Origin: Bolinopsis microptera
Taxonomy: Eukaryota > Ctenophora > Tentaculata > Lobata > Bolinopsidae
Assembly: GCF_026151205.1 (NCBI RefSeq)
Contig: NC_087079.1
Location: forward strand, 5,816,305 to 5,847,168
Reading direction: 5' to 3'
Length of the DNA stretch: 30,864 nucleotides
Part shown: in pieces, positions 1 to 9,200 of the stretch
Layout of the letters: every line of letters begins with the position of its first letter
How positions within the stretch are numbered: the first letter of the stretch is position 1
The notes under the pieces: generated by a model
Told to the model about the DNA's origin: nothing
Seen by the model: the letters and a program-made list of their open reading frames with translations, nothing else
Databases searched by the model: none
Translations under genes and position numbers: made by a program

Positions 1-510
1 GTAATTATATTCAATTGACTGATGTGCGGATCACAGGCTTCGTTATTGACAATAACTGAGATTAGGCAGATATAGTGGTTCCAGTCGTTACTTGGGGACC
101 CCAGGCTGTAATATTCAGAAAAATTGAAGCTGCGGCGGAATGACAATCTGGGATGAGTGCGGCCCAGGAACGCCAGCCGTTCAGCTTAATGTAAAAACTG
201 TATTACAATTGATAGCATCATTACAATTTCAATCACGTTTTAGAGCAATTTACACGAGAGTAGGACAATTATAACCTGTTTAATCTTGTTCGGCGTCATC
301 GAAAACATAGGGTTACAAGGTTTCCGCTTCGATTTCCATCAATAAAAAATCCTTCTAATTTCGATTCTCTGGGCCAGCTGTCTGCTGGGTTTCAGAAGGT
401 GGTACCAGATGCTGCTATAATTGAGCGCTCAGCTGCTCTAATTGGGTCCAATTACACCCGATACACGATATTATTCCATATAAGGCCTGATCAAGTAGCT
501 TCAGCTCTGG
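1..510. other. No gene recognised
   Basis: AT-rich sequence with no supported gene. A plus-strand open frame at 399-635 runs straight through the regulatory motif cluster and resembles no family I know. Short open stretches on the minus strand (about 1-160) have plausible splice-like borders but no recognisable domain. Confidence 0.5.
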
Positions 511-656
511 TGACGTCACAAAATCTCCTAGTCGGCATACGACACGTTACGAATGTGATCACGTGCCCGAGGCTTTACGAATCAAGGTCACGTGATAGGA
601 TTAGCGGTCACGTGATAGGACTGAATGTCACGTGACCTCAGTTATCCCTTATATGG
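511..656. promoter_or_regulatory. CRE / E-box / CArG motif cluster
   Basis: Seen directly: a perfect palindromic CRE TGACGTCA at 511-518; CACGTG E-boxes at 560-565, 589-594, 609-614 and 629-634; and a perfect CArG box CCTTATATGG at 647-656. The last three E-boxes are exactly 20 bp apart. Two of them lie in the repeated 15-mer GGTCACGTGATAGGA, and the last is the full palindrome GTCACGTGAC (627-636), which matches the CLEAR-type site bound by TFEB/MITF family factors. Known: CRE is bound by CREB/ATF, CACGTG by bHLH factors and CArG by SRF/MADS factors. Inferred: a promoter or enhancer. TTATAT within the CArG box could also act as a TATA element. The gene it serves is not visible, and LINE-A interrupts the sequence about 250 bp to the right. 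Confidence 0.5.
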
Positions 657-905
657 CACAACTAGCTGCAATTGATCAGCTCTTAATTAGGCTGAAATCC
701 TTGACAGGCCTATAATTACCCAATTTTAAATGAACGATATCTCATCCTACAGAATGATGAGAGCGTAAACAAAATGCTTCCCGGAATCAGCACAATGCAG
801 GGAACAAGATGCTGTTGGAATATCAATTATTCATCTTCCACCCGTAGTCCCTAGAGGACTGATGAGGAGGACTGAGAAGTTATTGTACATACGAGGACTG
901 AGGAG
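657..905. other. Non-coding flank, purine-rich minisatellite
   Basis: No gene seen. From about 850 the sequence becomes a degenerate purine-rich minisatellite built on GAGGACTGA. The same motif resumes at 4620 on the far side of LINE-A, so it is the pre-insertion locus split by the element. Confidence 0.5.
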
Positions 906-926
906 AAGTAGGAGGACTGAAGAGGA

Positions 927-3900
927 TGAGTAAAACAAAGTATTTTAGTAAAACAAAGTATTTTATTTATTAGCAGTGCAATCAATTCATATGATATAAT
1001 TATAAGAATATAATAGTATGTCACACCTATTTAACTGTTACTTTTGAGTAGTCGTGCCTTGGCTAAATCTAACTAGGACCAGTGGTGTCGATTAACATTT
1101 AATAGGTGAGTCTAAGTGACACAGATTGAAAATTTTAAGAAAAGACGGATCAAAACACAGATCCAAGGACAAGGAGACCCCACTGCAGGACCATACATGC
1201 TATTGGCTTGTGCATGGCCCAAAAAGGTTCCAGTTGTCCAGGAAACTGTACGTAGCTGGTCAACTAGTTTTGAATTCAGACTAGGCTTGATTTGTTCTGG
1301 GGTTTCTAGAGGTAAGATTTGATGGTGCCAGGTTTGTTCAGGCGGACATGGAAATTATGCGATGGATATATAGGTATATAAAAATCATATCAATATAAAA
1401 ATAGATCCAAAAATAGATCCAAAGATTCACACGGCAGTCAGGGAACTTCCAGACAGGATGCTTTTGAAACAGGTATAATTAGCGCTTTTGTAATTAATTG
1501 TATGCAAGGGATGGGATGCTGATCAACTAAGCTGGTTCAATGCCCCAGCTATTTAGGGGGAGCCACTCAATTTCACGCCCAGGTGTTGTCAATTGCTGGG
1601 TTTCCAGTAACAACTTTTTGATACGGCTCTTGATAATTGAGATGGGGGAGGAAAGGTCGGAAAATTTACTAGAGCCAGGGACCATGACATTGTTTTCATT
1701 AGGAGTGCATTTGTCGAATATTTTATCAATCAAACTGTTCCATATAGTCGTACCTTTGACGACAAAATTGTGTTTAGAAATGTCAAGTTTGTGTCGGGGG
1801 ACCCGCATAGTTTGGCTACATGTTCTGGAACTTGTTTGGAATAAACTTGTCAGAGAGATGGGTTGATGCAGTTTCAAGATTTTAAACAGTTCAGTGGATA
1901 TATGTTGGATGTACAGGTTGTGGATTGACATGATTTTCTCGGTATTGAAAATTGGCTTAGTGTTTTCCAAAGCAAAGCTCCTTTTTGCGATGTGTTCACT
2001 GTATGGTCTTGCACGTGCACATGTTTCATAGTACTCTGCCCGGTCAAAGCTTGGTTTGCTTCCAAATAGAAGGCGTACGCATCTTTTTTGGATGGAGAAC
2101 AGTTTAGATAGTCTATGAGGTGTGACACCACCCCAGCTACTGATACAGTAGCTCATATGAGACTTGAATAAGGAGTCATACAGTTTATGGTACTCTGTTT
2201 CTGGAATAAACTTCATAATACGTTTAATTATAGCTATACTTGTAGTTAGTTTACTTTTTATGTTATCTAGTTGGGGTTCCCAGGATAGTTCATGGTCTAT
2301 GATAACACCAAGGAATCTCACTTTATCTACTCGTGTAAGTGTGGTGCCTGATAACGTGAGTGAGTTCTCAGAGCCATATTCGCGAGCACGTGCACAGGAC
2401 GAGTACCTGCCAGGTCTGAACAACATGTAGACCGATTTGCTTTGGTTAATGTGCAGCAAGTTAGATTCCATATAGTTATTTACAGATTCAAGTACTTTAT
2501 TAGCATTCAAATAGGCTTCTTTTTCAGTTTTTCCAGCAACAAATATGTTTGTGTCATCTGCAAACAGTATGAAGTGTCCAAGTTGGCTAGAGTTAGTAAT
2601 GTCATTAATGTAGAGTAAGAAGAGGAGAGGGCCTAGAACTGATCCCTGTGGTACCCCATATTCAATTTTGCAGTGATCAGAGTGTGTATTTTGGAAATCA
2701 ACATACTGCTGTCGGTTACACAGATAGCTTTCAATTAGGCCAAGACAGGGCCCTCTTATGCCATAGTGTTCAAGTTTGACAAGTAATTTTCTGTGGTCGA
2801 TTGTGTCAAACGCTTTGCTTAAGTCAATAAATATGCCAATTACATGATTCTTACTTTCTAGGTTTTTAAGAATGTGGTCAATGGAGTAATTGATGGCATG
2901 TGCCGTTGAGTGGTTGGATCTGAATCCAAACTGTTTATCGTATATGACCATATGTGAAGTAAAGAAGCTATATAGTCGGCAGTAAATTACTTTTTCAAAT
3001 ATCTTACCAAAGATAGGTAGAATGGATATAGGCCTGTAGTTGTCAAACAGCTGTGGGTCTCCTTTTTTAAATACTGGGGTAACCTTACCTATTTTGAGAA
3101 TATTTGGAAATAGACCCAGCTTCATGAATGAATTTAGGAAACCAGCTAGGTGCCTAGAGATTGTTGTGCAACATTTCTTAAGAACAGCTATTGATATGTC
3201 ACTAGCCTTGTCACCCTGGAAGGTTTTAACGATTTTTTCGATTTCCTCAGAATCACAGGGGTTTAAGAACATACTGTTGGTGACTCTTTTGTTAAAATAG
3301 TTCTTATAATCAAGGGGTCTCTGGCAAGCTGTGTCACGACCTATTGGTTTGGAGGAGCAGAGTTTCGCATTAAGTTTACCTGCAATGGAAGAGAAGAACA
3401 TGTTAAAGCCATTCGATATGACACGTTTGTCTTTTACTAAACTACCATCTATTTTGAACGAGGCCTTAATTCCAGTTTTTGTTTTTCCTCTCAGTTCATT
3501 GATCAGTGCCCATGTTTGCTTCATATTACCTGAGACTTTTGAGAATTTTCTGCAATAGTACAATTTCTTGGCAGATCTGATAATGTATTTTAACTGTCGA
3601 CGGAATTTACTATAGGTTAAGTATAGATCAGAGTCTCCAAGAGGGTTGGGTTCCTTAATTGTACTCTTCCACTGCTTGTAAAGATATTCTTTCTTTTTCA
3701 CTGATGCAATGATCCCTGGTGTGATCCACTTAGGGTTTGCAATCATATTTCTTTTTGACTTTTTGAACGATTCAGATTCAATTAAAAAGTTTTCTTCGAT
3801 CAAAAGTTTTATCTTATTTGCAAAAATTTCAAAGTTTTCTACGTTGTAGCACACCTGCCCACAAAAATTTGTTTGAATATCTTCTAAGAACTTGTTCATA

Positions 3901-4598
3901 TTAGATTCACAGTAGTCATATTTTGGTTTACAAGGGTCAAGTTCTGGTTCTTCAGGCATGCTACATTCGAGAATACAGAAAATTGGAGAGTGATGCGAAA
4001 CCCTGGTATCCAGTAGTCCAGCTGACACAATATTGTCAGTGGAGTTTGTCAGAATATTGTCAATAAGCGATGGGACACAGCCTGGTTTATGGTGCGTTGC
4101 CAGTGATATAAGTGGGATGAAGTTATTTCCATATAAAATGTTTTCAAAGCTGGCAGAGCCTTTATTAAATAGATTAAAGTTGAAATCTCCAAGCAGGATA
4201 ACGTTCCTATCAGGAACCTGATTAAGAAGGCTCTCAAATTCGTGTAGGGCATCTTTGTCAGATCCACCAGGTGGTCTGTATAGGACGCCAACTGTTTGGG
4301 GCCTGCCAACATTTGTTATGGAGACAAACACTGATTCAAGGTTAGGGGTACACATACATAGTTTATCAATACGGGTGTAAGTAAGTGACTCATTGATGTA
4401 AATTCCCACTCCACTACCTTTAGATTTGTCACGTAATTTATTGGTGTATTCAGAGAGATAACCGGGTATCCTATACAGGTCTTTGAGGTTTGCATCAATA
4501 TTTGTCTCAGCCAAGCCAATAAACGAGAGTGGATGACTGTACTGTGAGATTTCTGTGACAAATGTATCAAAATTTGCAGCATTTCCATCAATATTGTT
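927..4598 (-). mobile_element. LINE-A, 5'-truncated CR1/Jockey-type non-LTR retrotransposon
   Basis: The element is flanked by a 21-bp direct repeat at 906-926 and 4599-4619, which reads as a target-site duplication, so its body is about 3.67 kb. Read on the minus strand it has a truncated ORF2 (stop codon at 1527-1529) and then about 600 bp of 3' UTR. The 3' end holds two copies of an 18-bp unit (plus strand TAAACAAAGTATTTTAG-like, 931-965) next to an AATAAA on the minus strand. Short tandem 3' ends are typical of CR1, RTE and related LINEs. A further 12-bp tandem pair (ATAGATCCAAAA) lies inside the UTR at about 1402-1425. The 5' end stops inside the endonuclease domain, as expected from incomplete reverse transcription. 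Family assignment rests on motif style only. Confidence 0.85.
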
Positions 4599-4600
4599 AA
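1527..4600 (-). CDS. LINE-A ORF2: endonuclease + reverse transcriptase, 5' partial
   Basis: About 1020 uninterrupted codons of a LINE polyprotein. The order is an apurinic-like endonuclease (EEP fold), a linker, then reverse transcriptase. Endonuclease motifs: IGLAETNID, LLGDFNFNLF, SLIDNIL and a final SHHSP where the superfamily usually has SDHxP. RT motifs: KKGDPQLFDNYRPISIL, FIDLSKAFDTIDH (motif A), GVPQGSVLGPLLFLLYINDI (motif B) and LFADDT (motif C, plus-strand 2550-2564). The open frame continues upstream to 4994, but those roughly 132 residues translate the flanking purine repeat on the other side of the target duplication, so they are not part of the protein. The first endonuclease strand with its conserved Asn is missing. 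Absence of stops suggests a young copy. It is dead on arrival because of the 5' truncation. Confidence 0.88.
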
Positions 4601-4619
4601 GTAGGAGGACTGAAGAGGA

Positions 4620-4994
4620 GAAGGAGGACTGAGGACCTGAGAGAGAGAGAGAGAGAGAGGGATATAGAGGGAGAGGGATAGAGAGAGAGAGTAGGAAGAC
4701 GATGAGAAGTTGGATAAAGAGATATATTGCACACATAGAGGCCGTACGTGTGAGAGCTTTAAATAGAAAATAGGAAGTCAGTGACAAGTCGGGTAAAGAG
4801 ATGAACTCTATAGAAAAGGGCCAGGAGAGCGAAGGATGAGGGCAAATAGGAAGACTGCAGCTGCGAGAAGTCGAAAGATGACATGAAGGTAAAACAAAAG
4901 AAAGCAACCTTATACTTAAAATACTTAACAGAATTGAAAATGTACACATTAAAGTAACTATAAAACAGACCAACGATTGATCATATGTTGCCAA
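4620..4994. repeat. Purine-rich minisatellite and (GA)n flank
   Basis: The right flank of LINE-A. Degenerate GGAGGACTGA repeats continue into a (GA)n tract at about 4637-4691. The minus strand stays open only because CT-repeats contain no stops. No gene is supported. Confidence 0.6.
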
Positions 4995-5300
4995 CTCACA
5001 TCAGAAAAATAACAAACGCCCTGTGTTTCAAAAAGTTCATAGTTTATCTAGAGGCCAATGTTCAACAATCAACACTCAAGCTTTTTGCCAAAAACCGAAT
5101 AGAAGGGGCCCTTTGCTTCTGTGTCCTGGCGATTCTCAGTTTGCTCATAAAAGTCTGTGTAGTCTGATGTAATATGTTTAACGCACAAATCTCCGGTTAC
5201 AGGCTTCAGCAATTGTTCACTAACCAATTAGACCTGAAATAAAAGAAATTGTATAATGGGAACCAGGTTACGATAAAAATGATCATCAAAATTACTTTTT
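4995..5300. other. No gene recognised
   Basis: Short open frames only. A good-looking minus-strand acceptor near 5225 (TTTATTTCAG) is followed by stops in all three frames. Confidence 0.4.
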
Positions 5301-5309
5301 TTAAGAAGG

Positions 5310-5764
5310 ATACCTCACTATTCAAACATCATAGCAAGAAACAATTCTGACCTTACAATATCTGAACCCCACTGCCAACACTTCCTTGACATGGTTATCA
5401 ATAACCAACTCAAAATTCTTAATGGTCGTACCCTTGGGGACACCACTGGAAAAATGACCTGTCACAAATACAATGGAAGCAGTGTGGTTGACTATTTTGT
5501 AATCACCTCATGGGCAAGAGATCATGTAAACTCTCTCCAAGTAAAAGAGTTTACATCATACTCTGATCATTGTCCATTAGTCTTGAAACTCACTACATTT
5601 GAACCATTTGTCGCAAACTTCCAGCTCCCAGACTTTTCTAACTTTCCTTGTGGCTATAAGTGGGACAGCAACACCTCCCATTCACTATTTAAAAAAGCCC
5701 TTACCTCGCCCGAAATTATCAACAATCTGGAAAGCATTGTGACAAATGAATTTAGCAGTACTCT
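5310..5764 (+). pseudogene. LINE-B endonuclease fragment running into assembly gap
   Basis: The reading frame of the codons at 5391 extends back to about 5310 and forward to the N gap. It shows the C-terminal half of a LINE endonuclease: LNGRTLGDTTGKMTC, then SSVVDYFVITSW (the SxxDY/I strand), then the terminal YSDHCPLVLKL, where SDH carries the catalytic Asp-His pair. Downstream residues look like the linker before an RT domain. The GDFN-containing part is absent upstream and the RT lies in or beyond the gap, so only a fragment is visible. Its motifs differ from LINE-A and from the RTE element, so it is a third family. Confidence 0.75.
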
Positions 5765-5864
5765 NNNNNNNNNNNNNNNNNNNNNNNNNNNNNNNNNNNN
5801 NNNNNNNNNNNNNNNNNNNNNNNNNNNNNNNNNNNNNNNNNNNNNNNNNNNNNNNNNNNNNNNN
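5765..5864. other. Assembly gap (exactly 100 N)
   Basis: A run of exactly 100 N, the usual placeholder for a scaffold gap of unknown size. It separates the LINE-B fragment from a minisatellite. Confidence 0.98.
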
Positions 5865-5865
5865 A

Positions 5866-6090
5866 TCACAAACACTCCCAAAATAATAGGTCAACAATCA
5901 CTCCCAAAATAATAGGTCAACAATCACTCCCAAAATAATAGGTCAACAAACACTCTGAAAATAATAGGTCAACAAACGCTCCCAAAATAATAGGTCAACA
6001 AACACTCCCAAAATAATAGGTCAACAAACACTCCCAAAATAATAGGTCAACAAACACTCCCAAAATAATAGGTCAACAAACACTCCCAAA
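5866..6090. repeat. 26-bp minisatellite abutting a splice donor
   Basis: About 8.6 copies of a 26-bp unit (AACACTCCCAAAATAATAGG then TCAACA), with point variants. The array begins at the assembly gap, so its true length is unknown. Its right end lies within about 6 bp of the predicted donor site of the LDLa exon at 6097. Confidence 0.9.
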
Positions 6091-6096
6091 ACCCAC

Positions 6097-6258
6097 CTGA
6101 TGTACTTTCTAGGTTCTTTCTTAGAGACATTGTATTTAGCACAGACAGCCGGGTCCTCGTCCGAGAAGTCTTCACAGTGGTAGTAACCGTCACAAACCCG
6201 GTAATTTGGGACGTACTCTTTTTGACCTCCCTTTTTGATGTACTCTTCGTTCTTACAT
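6097..6258 (-). CDS. LDLa-like exon (exon 6)
   Basis: The minus strand reads CCTCCCCAG acceptor, then 162 nt, then CAG/GTGGGT donor. The exon begins with 1 nt and ends with 2 nt, so it is phase-symmetric. Its first nucleotide completes the ACA codon left open by exon 5. The protein shows VPNYRVCDGYYHCEDFSDED followed by PAVC, the classic LDLa C-terminal half (CDGxxxCxDxSDExxC). Only the first cysteine (CKNEEY) and the last three are present. The positions that normally carry Cys2 and Cys3 are Lys/Tyr-like (KEYVP where CIP is usual), so this is a degenerate module. An NVS sequon follows. Confidence 0.8.
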
Positions 6259-9200
6259 CTGGGGAGGTTTATTAACTGTAATATTACTGTAACACACAAG
6301 TGTAACACACAAGTGTAACACACAAGTGTAACACACCAGTGTAACACACTAGTGTAACAAAACTGTTAAACCAAGTTAGTCTTCCAATGGTTGTAGATGC
6401 GTAGGTGATCAAAAAGATCACCGCTGACTAGCAGTTCTGTGCTCTCACTATAAAAGCCAGGGCTGTGAATCGGAGGTACCCCGCTAGTGCCCCCCCCCCT
6501 GTCAGTACCTAGTCGAATAAGTCGACCTTAGCCTCTCTGCAACAAGTCCTCCTGATGCCTCCACGTGGTGAAGACTGGATACTGGACGATGGATGGTGGT
6601 GAACTCCAGGCAAGAATCAGGATGGGCGACGGCCACGGGTAGATAGCTGACCCCCGGAGAGACAAGATAGGAACGTCAGTTGTCTCTCGAATTCCTAGCC
6701 TCTGAAGAAGAGAGGTGCGGAGCATCAGCTGGAGGTGTTGGTCATTATATCCTCTGACTTTCCACTACGACCCAAATGATTGGACCACGCTCTGGTGGAA
6801 AGGATGACCCCCCATACCCGAGGTAACGGGCAGTCAGGGAGAGGGCTAGCTCCTGCAAAAGTTTAGCTTATGCTGACACCCTAGCCCCCCTAGCTCAGGG
6901 TCCTGGGACAGGAGTGGCTACCTTCGGGTAGTGTCGGAGAAGAAGAAGAAGAAGAAGAAGAACTCACCACATCATTTACCCTGAGCAGACAGTTCGATTG
7001 GTTAAAGTCTGATAAAAAAGTTCAACTCAAGTTGATGTTCCTGCGGTTCAAACCCAAATGTTCCGGTAGCGTGGCTTTGGGTAATGACCATTTGCCACCA
7101 TGGAGGGGACTCCATGGGGTCATTTAGCTATTTGAAAAACAACTATGATGAATTTAAACAGCACTAGGGTTAAAGCCCCTAACACGAATCTTGTGGAGGG
7201 TCGGCAGTTTTATGACTTGGTTGGCTTAAAACCCAATCTGGGAGGGCCAGGCGATGATGTACTGTCGTACCCAACACAGCACAACAGGATAAGTACAGAA
7301 CCGGAAAAGAAGAGCAGTAATAGTGGCAGTGTTGTGTCGTGTAGTAGGAAAACGTTCATCGGGACACTGAACGTTCGTACTGTTAGGGAACAGTATAAGA
7401 GGATAGAGTTAGCATCGCTCTTCCTTGAGAGTAGAGTTGCAGTTTTAGGGGTACAAGAGCACCGGATTGTGCATGAGGAGGAGATCAAGATCCAGAGTTT
7501 TGAGAAGGGTGTGCACCTGGTGACCACACCTGCTTGGAGAAACACCCGACAAGCTGCTACTGGTGGAGTTGGGTTTATGCTGACCAAGCAGGCCTACAAA
7601 GCAGTGAGTCTCATGAAATCGTTTGGGAAGCGAATTTTTCTCATATCCTTTGATGGAAACCCACGGCTTACAGTAATAACGGTGTACAGTCCCACTGAAG
7701 CAGCATCAAATGAAGAGGCAGAGGACTTTCACGAGGGATTAAGATCTGCATTAGGAGAGGTACCAGCCCATCATCTGCTAATGGTTGTTGGTGATCTTAA
7801 CGCCCATCTTAGCAGATTGAATGAGGAGGATTCAGGTTGGTACTGGCATCGAGTATCCAACAGAAACGGATCGCTTCTCAGGGATACTTTGTTGGAGGGA
7901 AACCTTGAGGCAACTAACCACCGATTCCAGAAACGTCCCGGTAAACTATGGACGTATCTCTCTGACGGAACACTGAGCAAGAGTCAGATTGATTACATCC
8001 TGATAAGGAAGAAGTGGCGTAACTCAGTCAAGGACACTGTTGTCTCCAATTCTTTTAACTCTCTTGGGTCGGACCACCGTCTAGTAGTTAGTTCAGTCAA
8101 ACTCAGCCTGCGAAAGTGCCAGAATGCACCTAGAGTAGTAAGATATGACTACAGACTGCTCAAAGAGAATAAGGAGTTGCAAGCCTTGTATTCTGTGGAG
8201 GTGAAAAACAGATTCTCTATGCTACTGGAGGAAGAATCTAGTGAGCAGAACGATCCCACGATTCAGTACGGAAAGCTTATGGATGCCGTGAAAGCAACCA
8301 ATCATAAGTTGCTTAAGCCCATCCCAAGAAGACAACGCAACAACCCCTCCCAAGATCCTAGGGTATCGGAGAGGAGGAGAACTCTGTTTCAGGCCAAAGA
8401 CGCATATCATGAGAATCCTACAGAGGAGAGTAGAGAGGTAGTTAAGGAGTGTAAGGATGCACTTGCAGTGAGCTACAAAGAGGTTGAGGAGGAGACTCTT
8501 GTTTCTCGGATCAGGCGGGCTGAGGATGCTGCTGACAGGTGCAAGAATAAGGAAAGCTGGGACCTTATTAATGACATAAATGGCAGGAAAAGCAAGCCAT
8601 GCAGCCTGGTTGATGGAGGTAGTGCAGAGGGGAGATTGAAGAGCTGGAAGGATCACTTCACTAAGCTCCTGGGTCAACCACCATCTGTACCTGACCAGGA
8701 AATAGTTATCCAAACCATCCACCCCCAGCAGGATATAGAGACTGGTTTGTTTTGCAGGGAGGAGTTAGCGGAGGCGAGGAAGCAGATCAAGGAGGGTAAG
8801 GCCTATGGTGATGATGGCATAGCTCCAGAGATTCTCAAAAGAGTTGACATGGACGACCTGATTCTAGAGTTCTGTAACAGCGCTCTGGTTGATGGAAAAA
8901 TCCCTGATCATTGGCGGCAACTCAACATCGTGCCTGTGCCAAAGAAAGGAAATCTAACTAAAGTGGATAACTACAGAGGAATCGCTCTTACGTCCATTGT
9001 TAGTAAGACCCTGAATCGTATGATCCTTAACAGAATCAAACCAGCGATGGATAAAAATCCTGAGGATCAACCAAAACGGATTTCGGGAGGGACGCAGTAC
9101 CACCAGCCACATTCTGTGTCTAAGGAGGATCTTGGAGGGGGCTAGAGACAAAACCTGACCGCCCTTCTCTTGTTCATCGATTTTAAGAAGGCCTTTGATA

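Noticed and set aside
399-635. 78-codon plus-strand ORF
   Set aside because: It overlaps the motif cluster, has no recognisable domain and contains repeated segments caused by the E-box repeats.
1116-1322. 68-codon ORF with a good-looking acceptor and donor
   Set aside because: Once the target duplication at 906-926 is recognised, this lies antisense in the LINE-A 3' UTR.
4600-4994. N-terminal extension of the LINE-A ORF
   Set aside because: It lies beyond the target duplication and translates CT-rich flanking repeats.
6553-6580. CTGATG...GAAG resembling a hammerhead ribozyme core
   Set aside because: The conserved CUGANGA and GAAA boxes are not matched and no three-stem fold was apparent.
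7042-7052. GGTTCAAACCC resembling a tRNA B box
   Set aside because: No T-stem pairing, A box or acceptor stem around it.
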